Position numbers and translations under genes: made by a program. DNA of 47,704 nucleotides from a sulfur-oxidizing endosymbiont of Gigantopelta aegis (GTDB lineage Bacteria; Pseudomonadota; Gammaproteobacteria; GRL18): assembly GCF_016097415.1 (NCBI RefSeq), contig NZ_JAEHGE010000004.1:1-47704 (forward strand), given 5' to 3'. Every line of letters begins with the position of its first letter. Within the stretch, counting starts at the first letter, position 1. A model generated the notes under the pieces. It did not search any database. It saw only the letters and a list, made by a program, of their open reading frames with translations, and was not told where the DNA came from. Shown here one piece after another: positions 16,065 through 23,037 of the stretch.

Positions 16065-17009
16065 CTAATTTTTGCTTTTTCCCTGATTAGATTTAGCCAA
16101 ATTCACCAGCTCATTTTGCAGAGATTCATTCTTTTTGTTCAATGATTCGATTGACTGGTTCAGGTTATCGCATCGTTCGTTAAGCCTGGCATTTTCTAAC
16201 TTTAATTCGGCGTTTTCATGTTCCGTATCGGTGAATTTCTGGAACTGTTTTTTGTATTCTTCCTTTGTTTTTTCTGCCTGACGAGTTAATGAATCGATTT
16301 CATCTTTAAGAGACTGGATCAGAGAATTGGATTTTTCAGCATTAATTTCATCTGTTTGAATTTGATTTTGTAACTGCTTGACAGTGGCTTCAAGCGATTC
16401 AATTTCTTTCATCTGCTGCTGATTAACGGTGCATAAATGCGCGTTGGTATCCGCCGATGATTGAAGTTCATGATTCAGTGATTTTAATGACTCCCCTCGT
16501 TCATCTGCGATAGCCTGAAACTTCGCAACATCCTGGTGTGCAATATCCAGTTTTTGTTCAAATTCTCTCACTCGTTGCTGTTGATTTTCTAGTTGACTGG
16601 TCAGGGAATCAATCTGGTTTTCCAACAGGTCTATTTGCTCGCGGTCGTCCCGTTGTTGCATCAGAAACTCGTCTTTTTTCAGCTCATACGCCTGGGTAGC
16701 GACTTCAATAGCCTTGTTGATTTCACCTTGAATGACCGGCCAGGTGGAAACCAGGGACTTCTGAATATTCTCACAAGTCGCCCCTACCATATCCTTGAAC
16801 CAGGGTGACTGAGGTTGTTCAGTAGCGGATTCATCTTCTTTAACAAAGTCATGTTTAAACTTGTCAAGAATTTCAGAACAGCGGCTATAACGGCCACCAA
16901 CGGCCTGCTGAAGTTTTGCTGGTTTAATGGCATCAATGTCTATACCCTCCGCTAAAAGCTGATGGATAGCATCAATGTATTTTTCTTCGGGTATTTCGGG
17001 TCTGGCCAT
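16065..17009 (-). CDS. kfrA: KfrA-like coiled-coil DNA-binding protein
   Basis: 314 aa. The N-terminal about 60 residues (KYIDAIHQLLAEGIDIDAIKPAKLQQAVGGRYSRCSEILDKF) match the KfrA DNA-binding domain. From about residue 100 onward the protein is almost entirely heptad-like coiled coil (many E/Q/L/N repeats). KfrA of IncP plasmids autoregulates its gene and helps plasmid segregation by forming multimeric scaffolds. ATG is preceded by AGGA. A perfect 39-bp palindrome lies 24 bp upstream, the expected kind of KfrA operator. Confidence 0.9.
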   Translation of the reverse strand: MARPEIPEEKYIDAIHQLLAEGIDIDAIKPAKLQQAVGGRYSRCSEILDKFKHDFVKEDESATEQPQSPWFKDMVGATCENIQKSLVSTWPVIQGEINKAIEVATQAYELKKDEFLMQQRDDREQIDLLENQIDSLTSQLENQQQRVREFEQKLDIAHQDVAKFQAIADERGESLKSLNHELQSSADTNAHLCTVNQQQMKEIESLEATVKQLQNQIQTDEINAEKSNSLIQSLKDEIDSLTRQAEKTKEEYKKQFQKFTDTEHENAELKLENARLNERCDNLNQSIESLNKKNESLQNELVNLAKSNQGKSKN

Positions 17010-17032
17010 GAGAAGTCCTGCGATCTTAAGAA

Positions 17033-17071
17033 TTAGTTAATTAGTTTGTTACTAACAAACTAATTAACTAA
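17033..17071. promoter_or_regulatory. Perfect 39-bp palindrome, probable KfrA operator
   Basis: Two 19-bp arms (TTAGTTAATTAGTTTGTTA at 17,033-17,051 and its exact complement at 17,053-17,071) around one central C. It lies in the kfrA promoter region. KfrA of RK2 is known to bind a palindrome of about this length. Confidence 0.85.
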
Positions 17072-17495
17072 CATATTAACAAATAACGAACAAATGTCAA
17101 TAAAAAGGGTAACGTGGTCAGCTCACCTGGTTATCATAGACGTTACTCCTTGTTCGCTGCTGGTTAGCTCCGGCTCCCCTGCCCCATCACTCTTGGTTTA
17201 AGTACCTTGGGTGAAGCCGAAGGCTGAGGGCAAAGCCCTTATTAAAATGAAGTTATCCTGTAAGGATTCCTTATAGTTGGTGCTTGGAAAGTTATTTAAA
17301 GGTGTTTGTGTCGAAAAAGAAAAAAGGGTTAGTTTTTAAGTCATCTCTTTCTTTGATAGGGTTTATTGTTGCTTATAGAGCGAATAAGGCAAGTGAGATG
17401 GGACAGTAGGGGTGAAGCCGGAGGCTGAGGGGCTTAAGCCCCTTATAAAAGAAGTTGTCCTTTATGGACTCCTTTTAATTTTTTGCCTAATGAAG
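17072..17495. other. Gene-free region with inverted dispersed repeats
   Basis: No gene is seen. 17,108-17,241 is an inverted copy of 41,545-41,676 and holds a long hairpin (GGTAACGT paired with ACGTTAC) and GAGGGC-AAA-GCCCTT. A related hairpin block recurs at 17,412-17,485 with compensated stems (GGGGC-TTAA-GCCCC; GTCC/GGAC in place of ATCCT/AGGAT). These may be terminators or folding elements next to the origin. Confidence 0.6.
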
Positions 17496-17926
17496 TTATC
17501 AACAAATTGAAAGGACGAATAAATAAAGATTAAATATAAGAATAAAAGAAGAAAAGAATAAGGATTTAGATAGTCATAATAAAATCAAAAAAAACAATAC
17601 CTTAAATAAATAAAATTTTTTAAAATCGCGGTTATAACTACCACTTTCTTTTAACTCGCGGTTATAACTACCACTTCAGGGGCGAACTCGCGGTTATAAC
17701 TACCACTTCTCGCGGTTATAACTACCACTTCAGGGGCGAACTCGCGGTTATAACTACCACCTTTTGAAAAAAAATAGGCTTTCTTGTGGCTAAAAATTGA
17801 CCAATAATTGTACCTCGCGGTTATAACTACCACTTACACGCGGTTATAACTACCACTTCTCGCGGTTATAACTACCACCTACACGCGGTTATAACTACCA
17901 CTTCCTTGAAGTTATCCACAGAATTA
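17496..17926. other. Replication origin (oriV) with DnaA boxes, A+T-rich stretch and iterons
   Basis: Downstream of rep. It contains TTATCAACA (17,496-17,504, one mismatch to the DnaA box), an A+T-rich stretch of about 110 bp (17,510-17,626), nine 20-bp iterons (17,627-17,903) and a perfect DnaA box TTATCCACA (17,912-17,920) just before the rep stop. This set is typical of an iteron-controlled theta origin. Confidence 0.88.
17627..17903. repeat. Nine 20-bp iterons
   Basis: Unit CGCGGTTATAACTACCACTT, starting at 17627, 17657, 17689, 17711, 17743, 17816, 17839, 17861 and 17884. Two units end CCT instead of CTT. Spacings are 30, 32, 22, 32, 73, 23, 22 and 23 bp, giving a five-copy and a four-copy cluster. 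These are the likely Rep-binding sites for initiation and copy control. Confidence 0.93.
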
Positions 17927-17927
17927 G

Positions 17928-18974
17928 CTATCTATCTATTTGTATTCCAACAGACAAAGCTTTTGTTTTTCCGTCTTTACAGCGTTTGTTAGCGGCTTTT
18001 TGCTCAGAGACAAAGTTTGTTGTTGGTGAAACTGTGTATTTAACATCAACAATTTTCCGGCCTTCTTTTCGGATGTCTTCAGTGAAATTGGCAATGACCC
18101 CGCGATCTATAAGCTCTGTGAGTGATGATCTGACTTTCTGCCTATTTTTGTCTTCTGTTTTTTGTTGTAACAGGCCGCTATCACGATAGACCTTGGAATA
18201 CATAAAGTGATAGGTATTCATAAGATTTGCTTGCTTGAAGCGGTTGATTAACTGTTTATATATCCATCGGGTTAGTTGTTCATTACAGCTCATTAGCCGT
18301 TCATAGTTGAATTGCCTGTATTCTAAGGTGTTCACGCTATGACTGATAAAAAGGGGCAGGCGTGCAATGTGTTGCGAGTTAGTATCAGCTAAATAGTCAT
18401 GACGATTTACACTCACCAGATCTTGTAAAATAGATCCTTTCCAAATTTCTTTCTTTTCTTTATAGAGAGTGATTACACACGAACTCATGACTTCTATGGC
18501 GTGTTTGATTTGTTTTTTATCGCGGCTGCGCCCCCTGTTTTTCAGTTCCTTTTGAATCATGCCCAGTGTAAACCGTACCCAACTTTCCGTTTTTTGGGGA
18601 TTATGAATTCCGAATTGCTGATCTGTAAAAATCTTTTTTAATGCTTCTTCAACTAATTCTTCGGTAACACTGGGAAAAAAGGCTTTGTATTTTCCGTTTT
18701 CCTGCTCAATTAAAGCAGGTTGTATTTTTACCGTACAGGGAGAATCATTGTATGAAAAATTCCACTTATAAGGCTCTGCAAGCCCCCCTTCTGTTCTTAA
18801 TTGACTAATTTGTCGAGGGGTAAAGAAATACTTGGGAATGCTTTCCCAGACCTCAACCATATTAGAGACATCGTTTTTATTATTACTTAAAAACTGGGTA
18901 AACAGGTCATATTGAACACTTTTAATTGATTCTTCGGGCGGTTCTTTCATAGGCATTTTTTTCTTATCTCGCAC
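17928..18974 (-). CDS. rep: Plasmid replication initiator (Rep)
   Basis: 348 aa. No catalytic motifs are seen. The pattern of two winged-helix-like halves, the charged KELKNRGRSRDKKQIKHAIEVMSSC stretch and the RWIYKQLINRFKQANLMNTYHFMYSKVYRDSGL segment agree with plasmid initiators that bind iterons. Nine iterons and a DnaA box lie directly downstream, the main support for the role. The promoter at 18,999-19,034 is overlapped by an O_A palindrome, so replication is probably controlled by the same repressor as partition and antirestriction. I cannot assign an incompatibility group. Confidence 0.85.
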   Translation of the reverse strand: MRDKKKMPMKEPPEESIKSVQYDLFTQFLSNNKNDVSNMVEVWESIPKYFFTPRQISQLRTEGGLAEPYKWNFSYNDSPCTVKIQPALIEQENGKYKAFFPSVTEELVEEALKKIFTDQQFGIHNPQKTESWVRFTLGMIQKELKNRGRSRDKKQIKHAIEVMSSCVITLYKEKKEIWKGSILQDLVSVNRHDYLADTNSQHIARLPLFISHSVNTLEYRQFNYERLMSCNEQLTRWIYKQLINRFKQANLMNTYHFMYSKVYRDSGLLQQKTEDKNRQKVRSSLTELIDRGVIANFTEDIRKEGRKIVDVKYTVSPTTNFVSEQKAANKRCKDGKTKALSVGIQIDR

Positions 18975-18998
18975 AATATACCCCTTATCCTGATAGGA

Positions 18999-19034
18999 GT
19001 ATATAATACTATATACTTTAGGTTATAATATCAA
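18999..19034 (-). promoter_or_regulatory. rep promoter with O_A operator
   Basis: -35 TTGATA (19,034-19,029), 17-bp spacer, -10 TAGTAT (19,011-19,006); operator GTATATA-ATAC-TATATAC at 18,999-19,016. The weaker hexamers suggest lower output than the ard promoters. Confidence 0.75.
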
Positions 19035-19075
19035 CTTCCTTCTTTCCCGAATGAAACATTAACAAATAGAAATAA

Positions 19076-19104
19076 AAAAGGGCAAACAAGAAGCTTGCCC
19101 TTTT
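19076..19104. terminator. Intrinsic terminator, possibly bidirectional
   Basis: AAAAGGGCAA (19,076-19,085) pairs with TTGCCCTTTT (19,095-19,104) around a 9-nt loop, with A and T tracts on either side. It separates the rep promoter from higBA. Confidence 0.75.
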
Positions 19105-19241
19105 GGGATACAGTTAAGTATCACCCTTGGCGGTCATCGGCTCCTCAGCCTGTACCGCGTTTTTAATATTACGCCAGTTAACACGAAAAAACAATGGATT
19201 ACAAAAAAAAGTAATAAATTTTGCACCGCAAATATTTACTA

Positions 19242-19270
19242 TTGCACAACATTAAATTAGCATGTAAAAT
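19242..19270 (+). promoter_or_regulatory. higBA promoter
   Basis: -35 TTGCAC (19,242-19,247), 17-bp spacer, -10 TAAAAT (19,265-19,270). The expected transcription start falls on or next to the higB ATG at 19,277, so the message may be leaderless. The rest of the 302-bp rep-higB gap holds no gene. Confidence 0.55.
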
Positions 19271-19276
19271 CATCTC

Positions 19277-19555
19277 ATGATAAAGAGCTTCAAACACAAG
19301 GGATTGCAAAAGTTTTTCACCTCGGGCAGCACGGCAGGGATACAAAGCAATCATGCTCCCCGCATAGAGGAACGCTTACAAGCTCTACACACTGCAAATA
19401 CAATTGAGGATATGAACCTACCAGGCTGGCGGTTACATGCCTTAAAAGGCGATAAAACCGGCCTATGGTCAATTAATGTCAGTGGTAACTGGCGGATAGT
19501 CTTTGAGTTCAAAGACGGCCACGCTTATATTGTCAACTATGAAGATTACCATTAA
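19277..19555 (+). CDS. higB: HigB-type toxin (RelE/ParE superfamily mRNA endonuclease)
   Basis: 92 aa beginning MIKSFKHKGLQKFFTSGSTAGIQ, with the conserved RLQALHTANTIEDMNLPGWRLHALKGD, SINVSGNWRIVFEF and a C-terminal NYEDYH. HigB cleaves mRNA at the ribosome when antitoxin is lost, so plasmid-free cells stop growing. The toxin gene comes first, as is usual in higBA. No Shine-Dalgarno is visible before the ATG; see the promoter. This is one of the few plus-strand genes on the backbone. Confidence 0.93.
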   Translation: MIKSFKHKGLQKFFTSGSTAGIQSNHAPRIEERLQALHTANTIEDMNLPGWRLHALKGDKTGLWSINVSGNWRIVFEFKDGHAYIVNYEDYH

Positions 19556-19560
19556 AAATT

Positions 19561-19854
19561 ATGATTGAACAACACAACCCCATGCACCCTGGGGAATTCA
19601 TCAAACGGGTGTATTTAATACCCTGTCATATCGGCTCAAATGAGCTTGCCAGAAACCTTAAAGTCAGTGATGGCTTGGTTAGCCGGTTAATCAATGGAAA
19701 AACGGACGTATCACCGGCTATGGCCCTGAAATTGTCAAAAGTGTTGGGACGCTCCCCTGAAAGCTGGCTGCAAATGCAGGACAATTTCAACCTGCATCAA
19801 GCCAAAAAAGAACTGGATTTAAGCGAGTATGAACCGCTTGAACTAGCAGGGTGA
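19561..19854 (+). CDS. higA: HigA-type antitoxin
   Basis: 97 aa, an XRE-type helix-turn-helix protein: MHPGEFIKRVYLIP, then SNELARNLKVSDGLVSRLINGKTDVSPAMALKLSKVLGRSPESWLQMQ, the characteristic HigA/VapI pattern. It neutralises HigB and represses the operon. It starts 5 bp after the higB stop. Confidence 0.93.
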   Translation: MIEQHNPMHPGEFIKRVYLIPCHIGSNELARNLKVSDGLVSRLINGKTDVSPAMALKLSKVLGRSPESWLQMQDNFNLHQAKKELDLSEYEPLELAG

Positions 19855-19881
19855 CACCGAGGACCACCAAGCGAGCTGGCC

Positions 19882-20066
19882 GCGTAACCCCGCGATAGGG
19901 ATTGCAGAGGAAATGAAAGGAAAGGATGAGTTAGGGAAGCTTCGGCCAAGAAAGTGGAGGGACGGAACTTGCTTGACCGTTAGCTGAACTTACTCAGCCG
20001 TTTGTTTCATTGGAACGAAAAGCCCGGCCCGTAGGGATCGCCCAAAATATTCCCATGAAAAACGTT
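19882..20066. repeat. ~185-bp structured element, copy B
   Basis: Same layout as copies A and C. This copy has the most divergent end (ATTCCCATGAAAAA instead of GTTCCCATGAGAAA) and lies between convergent higA and the 20,390 gene. Confidence 0.75.
20049..20062. promoter_or_regulatory. Degenerate O_B-type site (site 8)
   Basis: ATTCCCATGAAAAA, the weakest of the fourteen, at the end of element copy B. Confidence 0.35.
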
Positions 20067-20390
20067 TTAAATATTCTTTTTCTCATGCTCAAGCAACGAA
20101 TCTATTTTTGAAGCTAACGCATAAGTATTGTTGAACCCCTGAAAACCGAGTCTGGTATTCGGAAGAAGATTAAAGGCGTGGACACACGCCTTTAATATAT
20201 CTTTATATACTTTTAACTCGGAATCACGCGCGAAATGTTCAGCTCTGCCGATAAAATCAGAATCCCACGTTTGAGCCAGTAAAATCGCTTCCGCTAATGT
20301 GCAACCATTGGGGTAAGACTCCCTAAGCTTTCCTGCCAAAATAACATTAACGCCATAAAAAGCCTGTTTCCCCGCCTCTGCTTTATTCAT
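20067..20390 (-). CDS. Hypothetical protein downstream of ardC
   Basis: 107 aa, mostly helical (AGKQAFYGVNVILAGKLRESYPNGCTLAEAILLAQTWDSDF), no membrane segment, three cysteine-poor helices and a lysine-rich end. I do not recognise the family. It is separated from ardC by a terminator-like hairpin; a likely ribosome site is GAGG upstream of the ATG at 20,390. Function unknown. Confidence 0.65.
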   Translation of the reverse strand: MNKAEAGKQAFYGVNVILAGKLRESYPNGCTLAEAILLAQTWDSDFIGRAEHFARDSELKVYKDILKACVHAFNLLPNTRLGFQGFNNTYALASKIDSLLEHEKKNI

Positions 20391-20430
20391 TTGTTTATCC
20401 TCTTAAATATCATCTTGTCATGCTTACCAA

Positions 20431-20451
20431 AAAGGCGGTCTTTCGACCGCC
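20431..20451 (-). terminator. Terminator after ardC
   Basis: Perfect stem GGCGGTC/GACCGCC with a 4-nt loop; on the minus strand it is followed by TTTTTGG. It lies 15 bp past the ardC stop. Confidence 0.8.
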
Positions 20452-20465
20452 GAGCTATAGGAGGA

Positions 20466-21368
20466 TCAGGCGGCATTCTGAGACAGAAAAGACTGGGTAG
20501 CCTGCTCTATCCATTCATGCGCTTTTTGTGCTTGCGCTGCGGCCTTGAAAATGGCTTTTTTGTCTTCTCTTAACACACCCAGCCAATGATCTATATAAGA
20601 CGCATGATCTTGAACGGAACCGGATAAACCTAAACCGGCCATACAGAAATTAGCCCCAAGTTCTGCAACCAGCTCTTCAAAGGCATAAGCCCCTTTAGCC
20701 TGCTTGGAATCATAAGGAACACGATCACAACGGCTTTTATGTTTGGTTGCATGAACTAACTCATGTAAAGCCGTGGCATAATAATCATTCGCCGAAATAA
20801 AGCGGGTTCTGTCTGGCATAGTAATTTCATCGGTAGATGGCCGGTAAAACGCCCGTGTGCCGCCTTCATGAATCACCACACCTGAAGCCATCAAAACAGT
20901 TTCAGCGGCTTCTATGGAGTCAAAACCGCCCTCAAAATTGGTTTTAGGTTCGGGTAATTCAATCCCTTCTATCTGATCCAGATTAAAAACTATAAAAGAG
21001 CGCAACATCGGAATTTTTTCTATAATTCCCTCCCCATTTTCGTTGAATTCGCCGGTTTCTTTTTCCCATGTTTTATAAAAAATAACCATGGTTCCCTTTT
21101 CGCCTTTTTTAACGTGTCCGCCTTTTGCCGCTGCTTGCTTATAGGTCATCCAGCGAGACGACGAAAAACCGCGCAACTGCTGTTCCATCCACAACAGACA
21201 AACATTAATGCCACGGTAAAAATCACCGGATGAATGGTTAACCGGTAACGTCATTTCACCGGAACGATCCCAAGGGCAAACCCAAGGACTCACGCCTTGC
21301 TCTAAAGAATCAATAATTTTATCGGTAACTTCTTGGTATAAATCGCGCTTTGATTTTGAATAAGCCAT
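20466..21368 (-). CDS. ardC: ArdC-type antirestriction protein (zincin-like)
   Basis: 300 aa from ATG 21,368; an upstream in-frame start would lie inside the leader and promoter. The N-terminal single-strand-DNA-binding domain begins YQEVTDKIIDSLEQGVSPWVCPW. The C-terminal half has a zinc-protease-like motif ATALHELVHATKH followed by FEELVAELGANF. ArdC proteins bind single-stranded DNA and protect incoming plasmid DNA from restriction. The promoter and leader are duplicated from (or to) those of ardB. Confidence 0.93.
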   Translation of the reverse strand: MAYSKSKRDLYQEVTDKIIDSLEQGVSPWVCPWDRSGEMTLPVNHSSGDFYRGINVCLLWMEQQLRGFSSSRWMTYKQAAAKGGHVKKGEKGTMVIFYKTWEKETGEFNENGEGIIEKIPMLRSFIVFNLDQIEGIELPEPKTNFEGGFDSIEAAETVLMASGVVIHEGGTRAFYRPSTDEITMPDRTRFISANDYYATALHELVHATKHKSRCDRVPYDSKQAKGAYAFEELVAELGANFCMAGLGLSGSVQDHASYIDHWLGVLREDKKAIFKAAAQAQKAHEWIEQATQSFLSQNAA

Positions 21369-21389
21369 GTTATGAACTCCTAGTGTCTT

Positions 21390-21423
21390 AAAAAAACCGG
21401 TTGGGGCGTGGTGTCCCTCAACC
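21390..21423 (-). promoter_or_regulatory. Leader hairpin with U-tract before ardC
   Basis: Identical to the ardB leader hairpin: GGTTG-A-GGG/CCC-CAACC, then GG and seven T, then AAGACACTAGGAG. Confidence 0.5.
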
Positions 21424-21425
21424 TT

Positions 21426-21461
21426 GTATATAATTATATATACTTTTATATACTGCGTCAA
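21426..21461 (-). promoter_or_regulatory. ardC promoter with O_A operator
   Basis: -35 TTGACG (21,461-21,456), 17-bp spacer, -10 TATAAT (21,438-21,433); operator GTATATA-ATTA-TATATAC at 21,426-21,443. Confidence 0.8.
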
Positions 21462-21482
21462 CCTGTTTGTAAACTTTTTAAC

Positions 21483-21496
21483 GTTTCACATGGAAC
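21483..21496. promoter_or_regulatory. parS-like imperfect palindrome, second copy
   Basis: GTTTCACATGGAAC, within the duplicated region upstream of the ardC promoter. Confidence 0.4.
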
Positions 21497-21768
21497 AATA
21501 TATTAATAAATACAATAATATAGGATTGACAAACCACCCTAAAAGTGATGCTCTTGGTGAGCTGCCGTGGAGAGCTACGAGAACCAAGCCGGTTCTCGTT
21601 TTAAATCAGCACGGCTGCGCCGTTCCTCATTTGTCTTCGCTTTTCATAACAAGGGCTTTATTGGTGTTGCCCCCGTTTCGCCGCGTGATTCAATGAGACC
21701 GGGCAATTCCATTCTGCCAGGAGAAAAGCGAAGCGTACCTTGCAGAATGGAATTGATTGGTCTTGAAT

Positions 21769-22040
21769 CCACGCAATAGGCGAAACGGGGGCAACATCAT
21801 TGTTGGAAAGGTGAATACATGATTTTAAAAAGTAAACAGTTGCGGTAGCATCTGTTTGCCCATAATCTAAAAATCAGGATAGTTGCGATAGCATCTATCC
21901 CTCATCAGAATAAAGATGAATTATGAAGGGCTTTGCCCTCAGCCTTCGGCTTCACCCAAGGTATTTACAACAAAGGTGATAGGATGGGGATATGAAGAAT
22001 ACAGGGTTACGTGGCCAGCGGACCTGATGGCCCTCGATGT
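21769..22040. other. Gene-free stretch with dispersed repeats
   Basis: No gene is seen. It contains two tandem-like units (GTTGCGGTAGCATCTGT at 21,839 and GTTGCGATAGCATCTAT near 21,881) and the hairpin AGGGC-TTT-GCCCT followed by AGCCTTCGGCT and ACCCAAGGTATTTA, also found at 41,488-41,590. It ends in a GGGTTACGT...GATGTTACCCC hairpin. Confidence 0.6.
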
Positions 22041-22220
22041 TACCCCGCCGCGATAGGGATTGCAGAGGAAATGAAAGGAAAGGATGAGTTAGAGAAGCTT
22101 CGGCCAAGAAAGTGGAGGGACGGAACTTGCTTGACCGTTAGCTGAACTTACTCAGCCGTTTATTTCATTGGAACGGAAAGCCCGGCCCGTAGGGATCGCC
22201 CAAAATGTTCCCATGAGAAA
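22041..22220. repeat. ~185-bp structured element, copy C
   Basis: Third copy, closest to copy B in its body but with the full O_B site of copy A. It sits just past the 3' end of the Rmf-like gene. Confidence 0.75.
22207..22220. promoter_or_regulatory. O_B-type palindrome (site 9)
   Basis: GTTCCCATGAGAAA at the end of element copy C. Confidence 0.6.
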
Positions 22221-22233
22221 CTTTCTATCGCTG

Positions 22234-22419
22234 TCATGATTCAACGTTTAACAAACGCATAGCTGCAACCCGCCCCTGCTCCCATATATCATATTGCCAG
22301 CTAGATTTTTCGTAAGGATTTTCATTAGAACTTTTTTTAACACAACCCGCTTTATACCCTTCTGCTTCAATTTTTGTCCCTGCATTGCTTTGGTATTCAA
22401 GGTCAATAAATTCAATCAT
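22234..22419 (-). CDS. Small protein resembling ribosome modulation factor (Rmf-like)
   Basis: 61 aa. The segment AEGYKAGCVKKSSNENPYEKSSWQYDIWEQGRVAAMRLL resembles the Rmf pattern (RGYxAG, then a short spacer, NPY/CPY, then W-x-x-GW/EGR). Rmf dimerises ribosomes in stationary phase; plasmid and phage Rmf-like proteins are common but poorly studied. It overlaps the preceding gene by 8 nt. Identity rests on a short motif, so it could be another small protein. Confidence 0.5.
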   Translation of the reverse strand: MIEFIDLEYQSNAGTKIEAEGYKAGCVKKSSNENPYEKSSWQYDIWEQGRVAAMRLLNVES

Positions 22420-22630
22420 GGCTATTAGTTTGATAAAACTTTTCAGCTAATGCACGACCTTGTTTTAAGGCTATTTCCTGCTCGTTTAAAGGCGAACAAT
22501 CACTGCAATAGCCTGCGTATTTTGCATGAAGAACATCGAGGCCGTGAATGGATCGGTTCGTCGTCGTAATTTCCTTACCACAGCCGCCTTTACACGGAAG
22601 AGTAAAAAACTGAACGCTATTTTTTCTCAT
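22412..22630 (-). CDS. Small zinc-ribbon-like protein
   Basis: 72 aa from ATG 22,630. It contains CKGGCGKEI and, 31 residues on, CSDC, a plausible four-cysteine zinc site. The longer frame from 22,708 starts within the upstream gene and lacks a ribosome site. It overlaps both neighbours, which supports one polycistronic unit. Function unknown. Confidence 0.55.
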   Translation of the reverse strand: MRKNSVQFFTLPCKGGCGKEITTTNRSIHGLDVLHAKYAGYCSDCSPLNEQEIALKQGRALAEKFYQTNSHD

Positions 22631-22811
22631 AAGGGATTTCCCGTTCAAAATGTGGACCCTCTTTAGAATCCAGTTCAAAAAAAGAACATTGATCAATTTC
22701 AGCCGCAAGCAGCATCAATTGTTTCTTTTCCAAAGTCGAATAATAACGACAATGCTCAACAAAAAACCGGCCCGAATGCGGAATTGAAAATTTACACAAT
22801 TCACACTGCAT
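22617..22811 (-). CDS. Small cysteine-containing protein
   Basis: 64 aa from ATG 22,811, which has AAGG 8 nt upstream. It begins MQCELCKFSIPHSGRFFVEHC, where CxxC plus a later H/C could bind a metal, then a helical acidic tail. The ATG overlaps the end of the preceding gene by 11 nt. Function unknown. Confidence 0.55.
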   Translation of the reverse strand: MQCELCKFSIPHSGRFFVEHCRYYSTLEKKQLMLLAAEIDQCSFFELDSKEGPHFEREIPYEKK

Positions 22812-23019
22812 AATCACAACCTTTTTTCTGAAAGCCAGAAGACCTGGCAAATTCCTCAACCAGCGCATAATTAATCGACTCGCCCGATTCAATATCCCAA
22901 CTCGGCACCTGATGAGTTTCTTTTAACCAAAGCAACAAATCATTCCAAACATCAGAACGAAACAGCTCATCATCCGACATATCAAAATATTCACAAGCCT
23001 GAGACGACAAACGGAACAT
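22801..23019 (-). CDS. Small hypothetical protein
   Basis: 72 aa (MFRLSSQACEYFDMSDDELFRSDVW), with a strong Shine-Dalgarno GGGAGG 8 nt before ATG 23,019. It is an acidic protein with a WNDLLLWLKETHQVPSW helix. It starts 18 nt after the nuclease stop and appears to lead the four-gene overlapping cluster. No family recognised. Confidence 0.6.
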   Translation of the reverse strand: MFRLSSQACEYFDMSDDELFRSDVWNDLLLWLKETHQVPSWDIESGESINYALVEEFARSSGFQKKGCDYAV

Positions 23020-23037
23020 GCAGAGACCTCCCGAAAA

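Larger units (their letters stand above)
21377..21768. repeat. Duplicated ~391-bp promoter-proximal region, copy 2 (ardC)
   Basis: Partner of 15,425-15,815. Differences include a TAACAAG/ACCTGG change near 21,647 and C for G in the terminator-like loop (GAGAACC-AAGCC-GGTTCTC). The inner 14-bp stem (21,704-21,717 with 21,742-21,755) is intact. Confidence 0.85.

Noticed and set aside
17002-17015. CTGGCCATGAGAAG at the kfrA start as another O_B site
   Set aside because: Only one half matches the consensus, and the ATG context gives the rest.
17651-17833. Minus-strand frame with repeated VVITARSGSYNREFAPE units
   Set aside because: It is a translation of the iterons; repeats follow the origin, and there is no ribosome site.
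17627-17903. CRISPR array
   Set aside because: Units are 20 bp with very short, non-unique spacers, they lie between rep and DnaA boxes, and no cas genes are present. They are iterons.
21369-21461. Longer ArdC N-terminus starting at 21,461
   Set aside because: Those codons cover the promoter, operator and leader hairpin; ATG 21,368 with AGGAG fits the family start.
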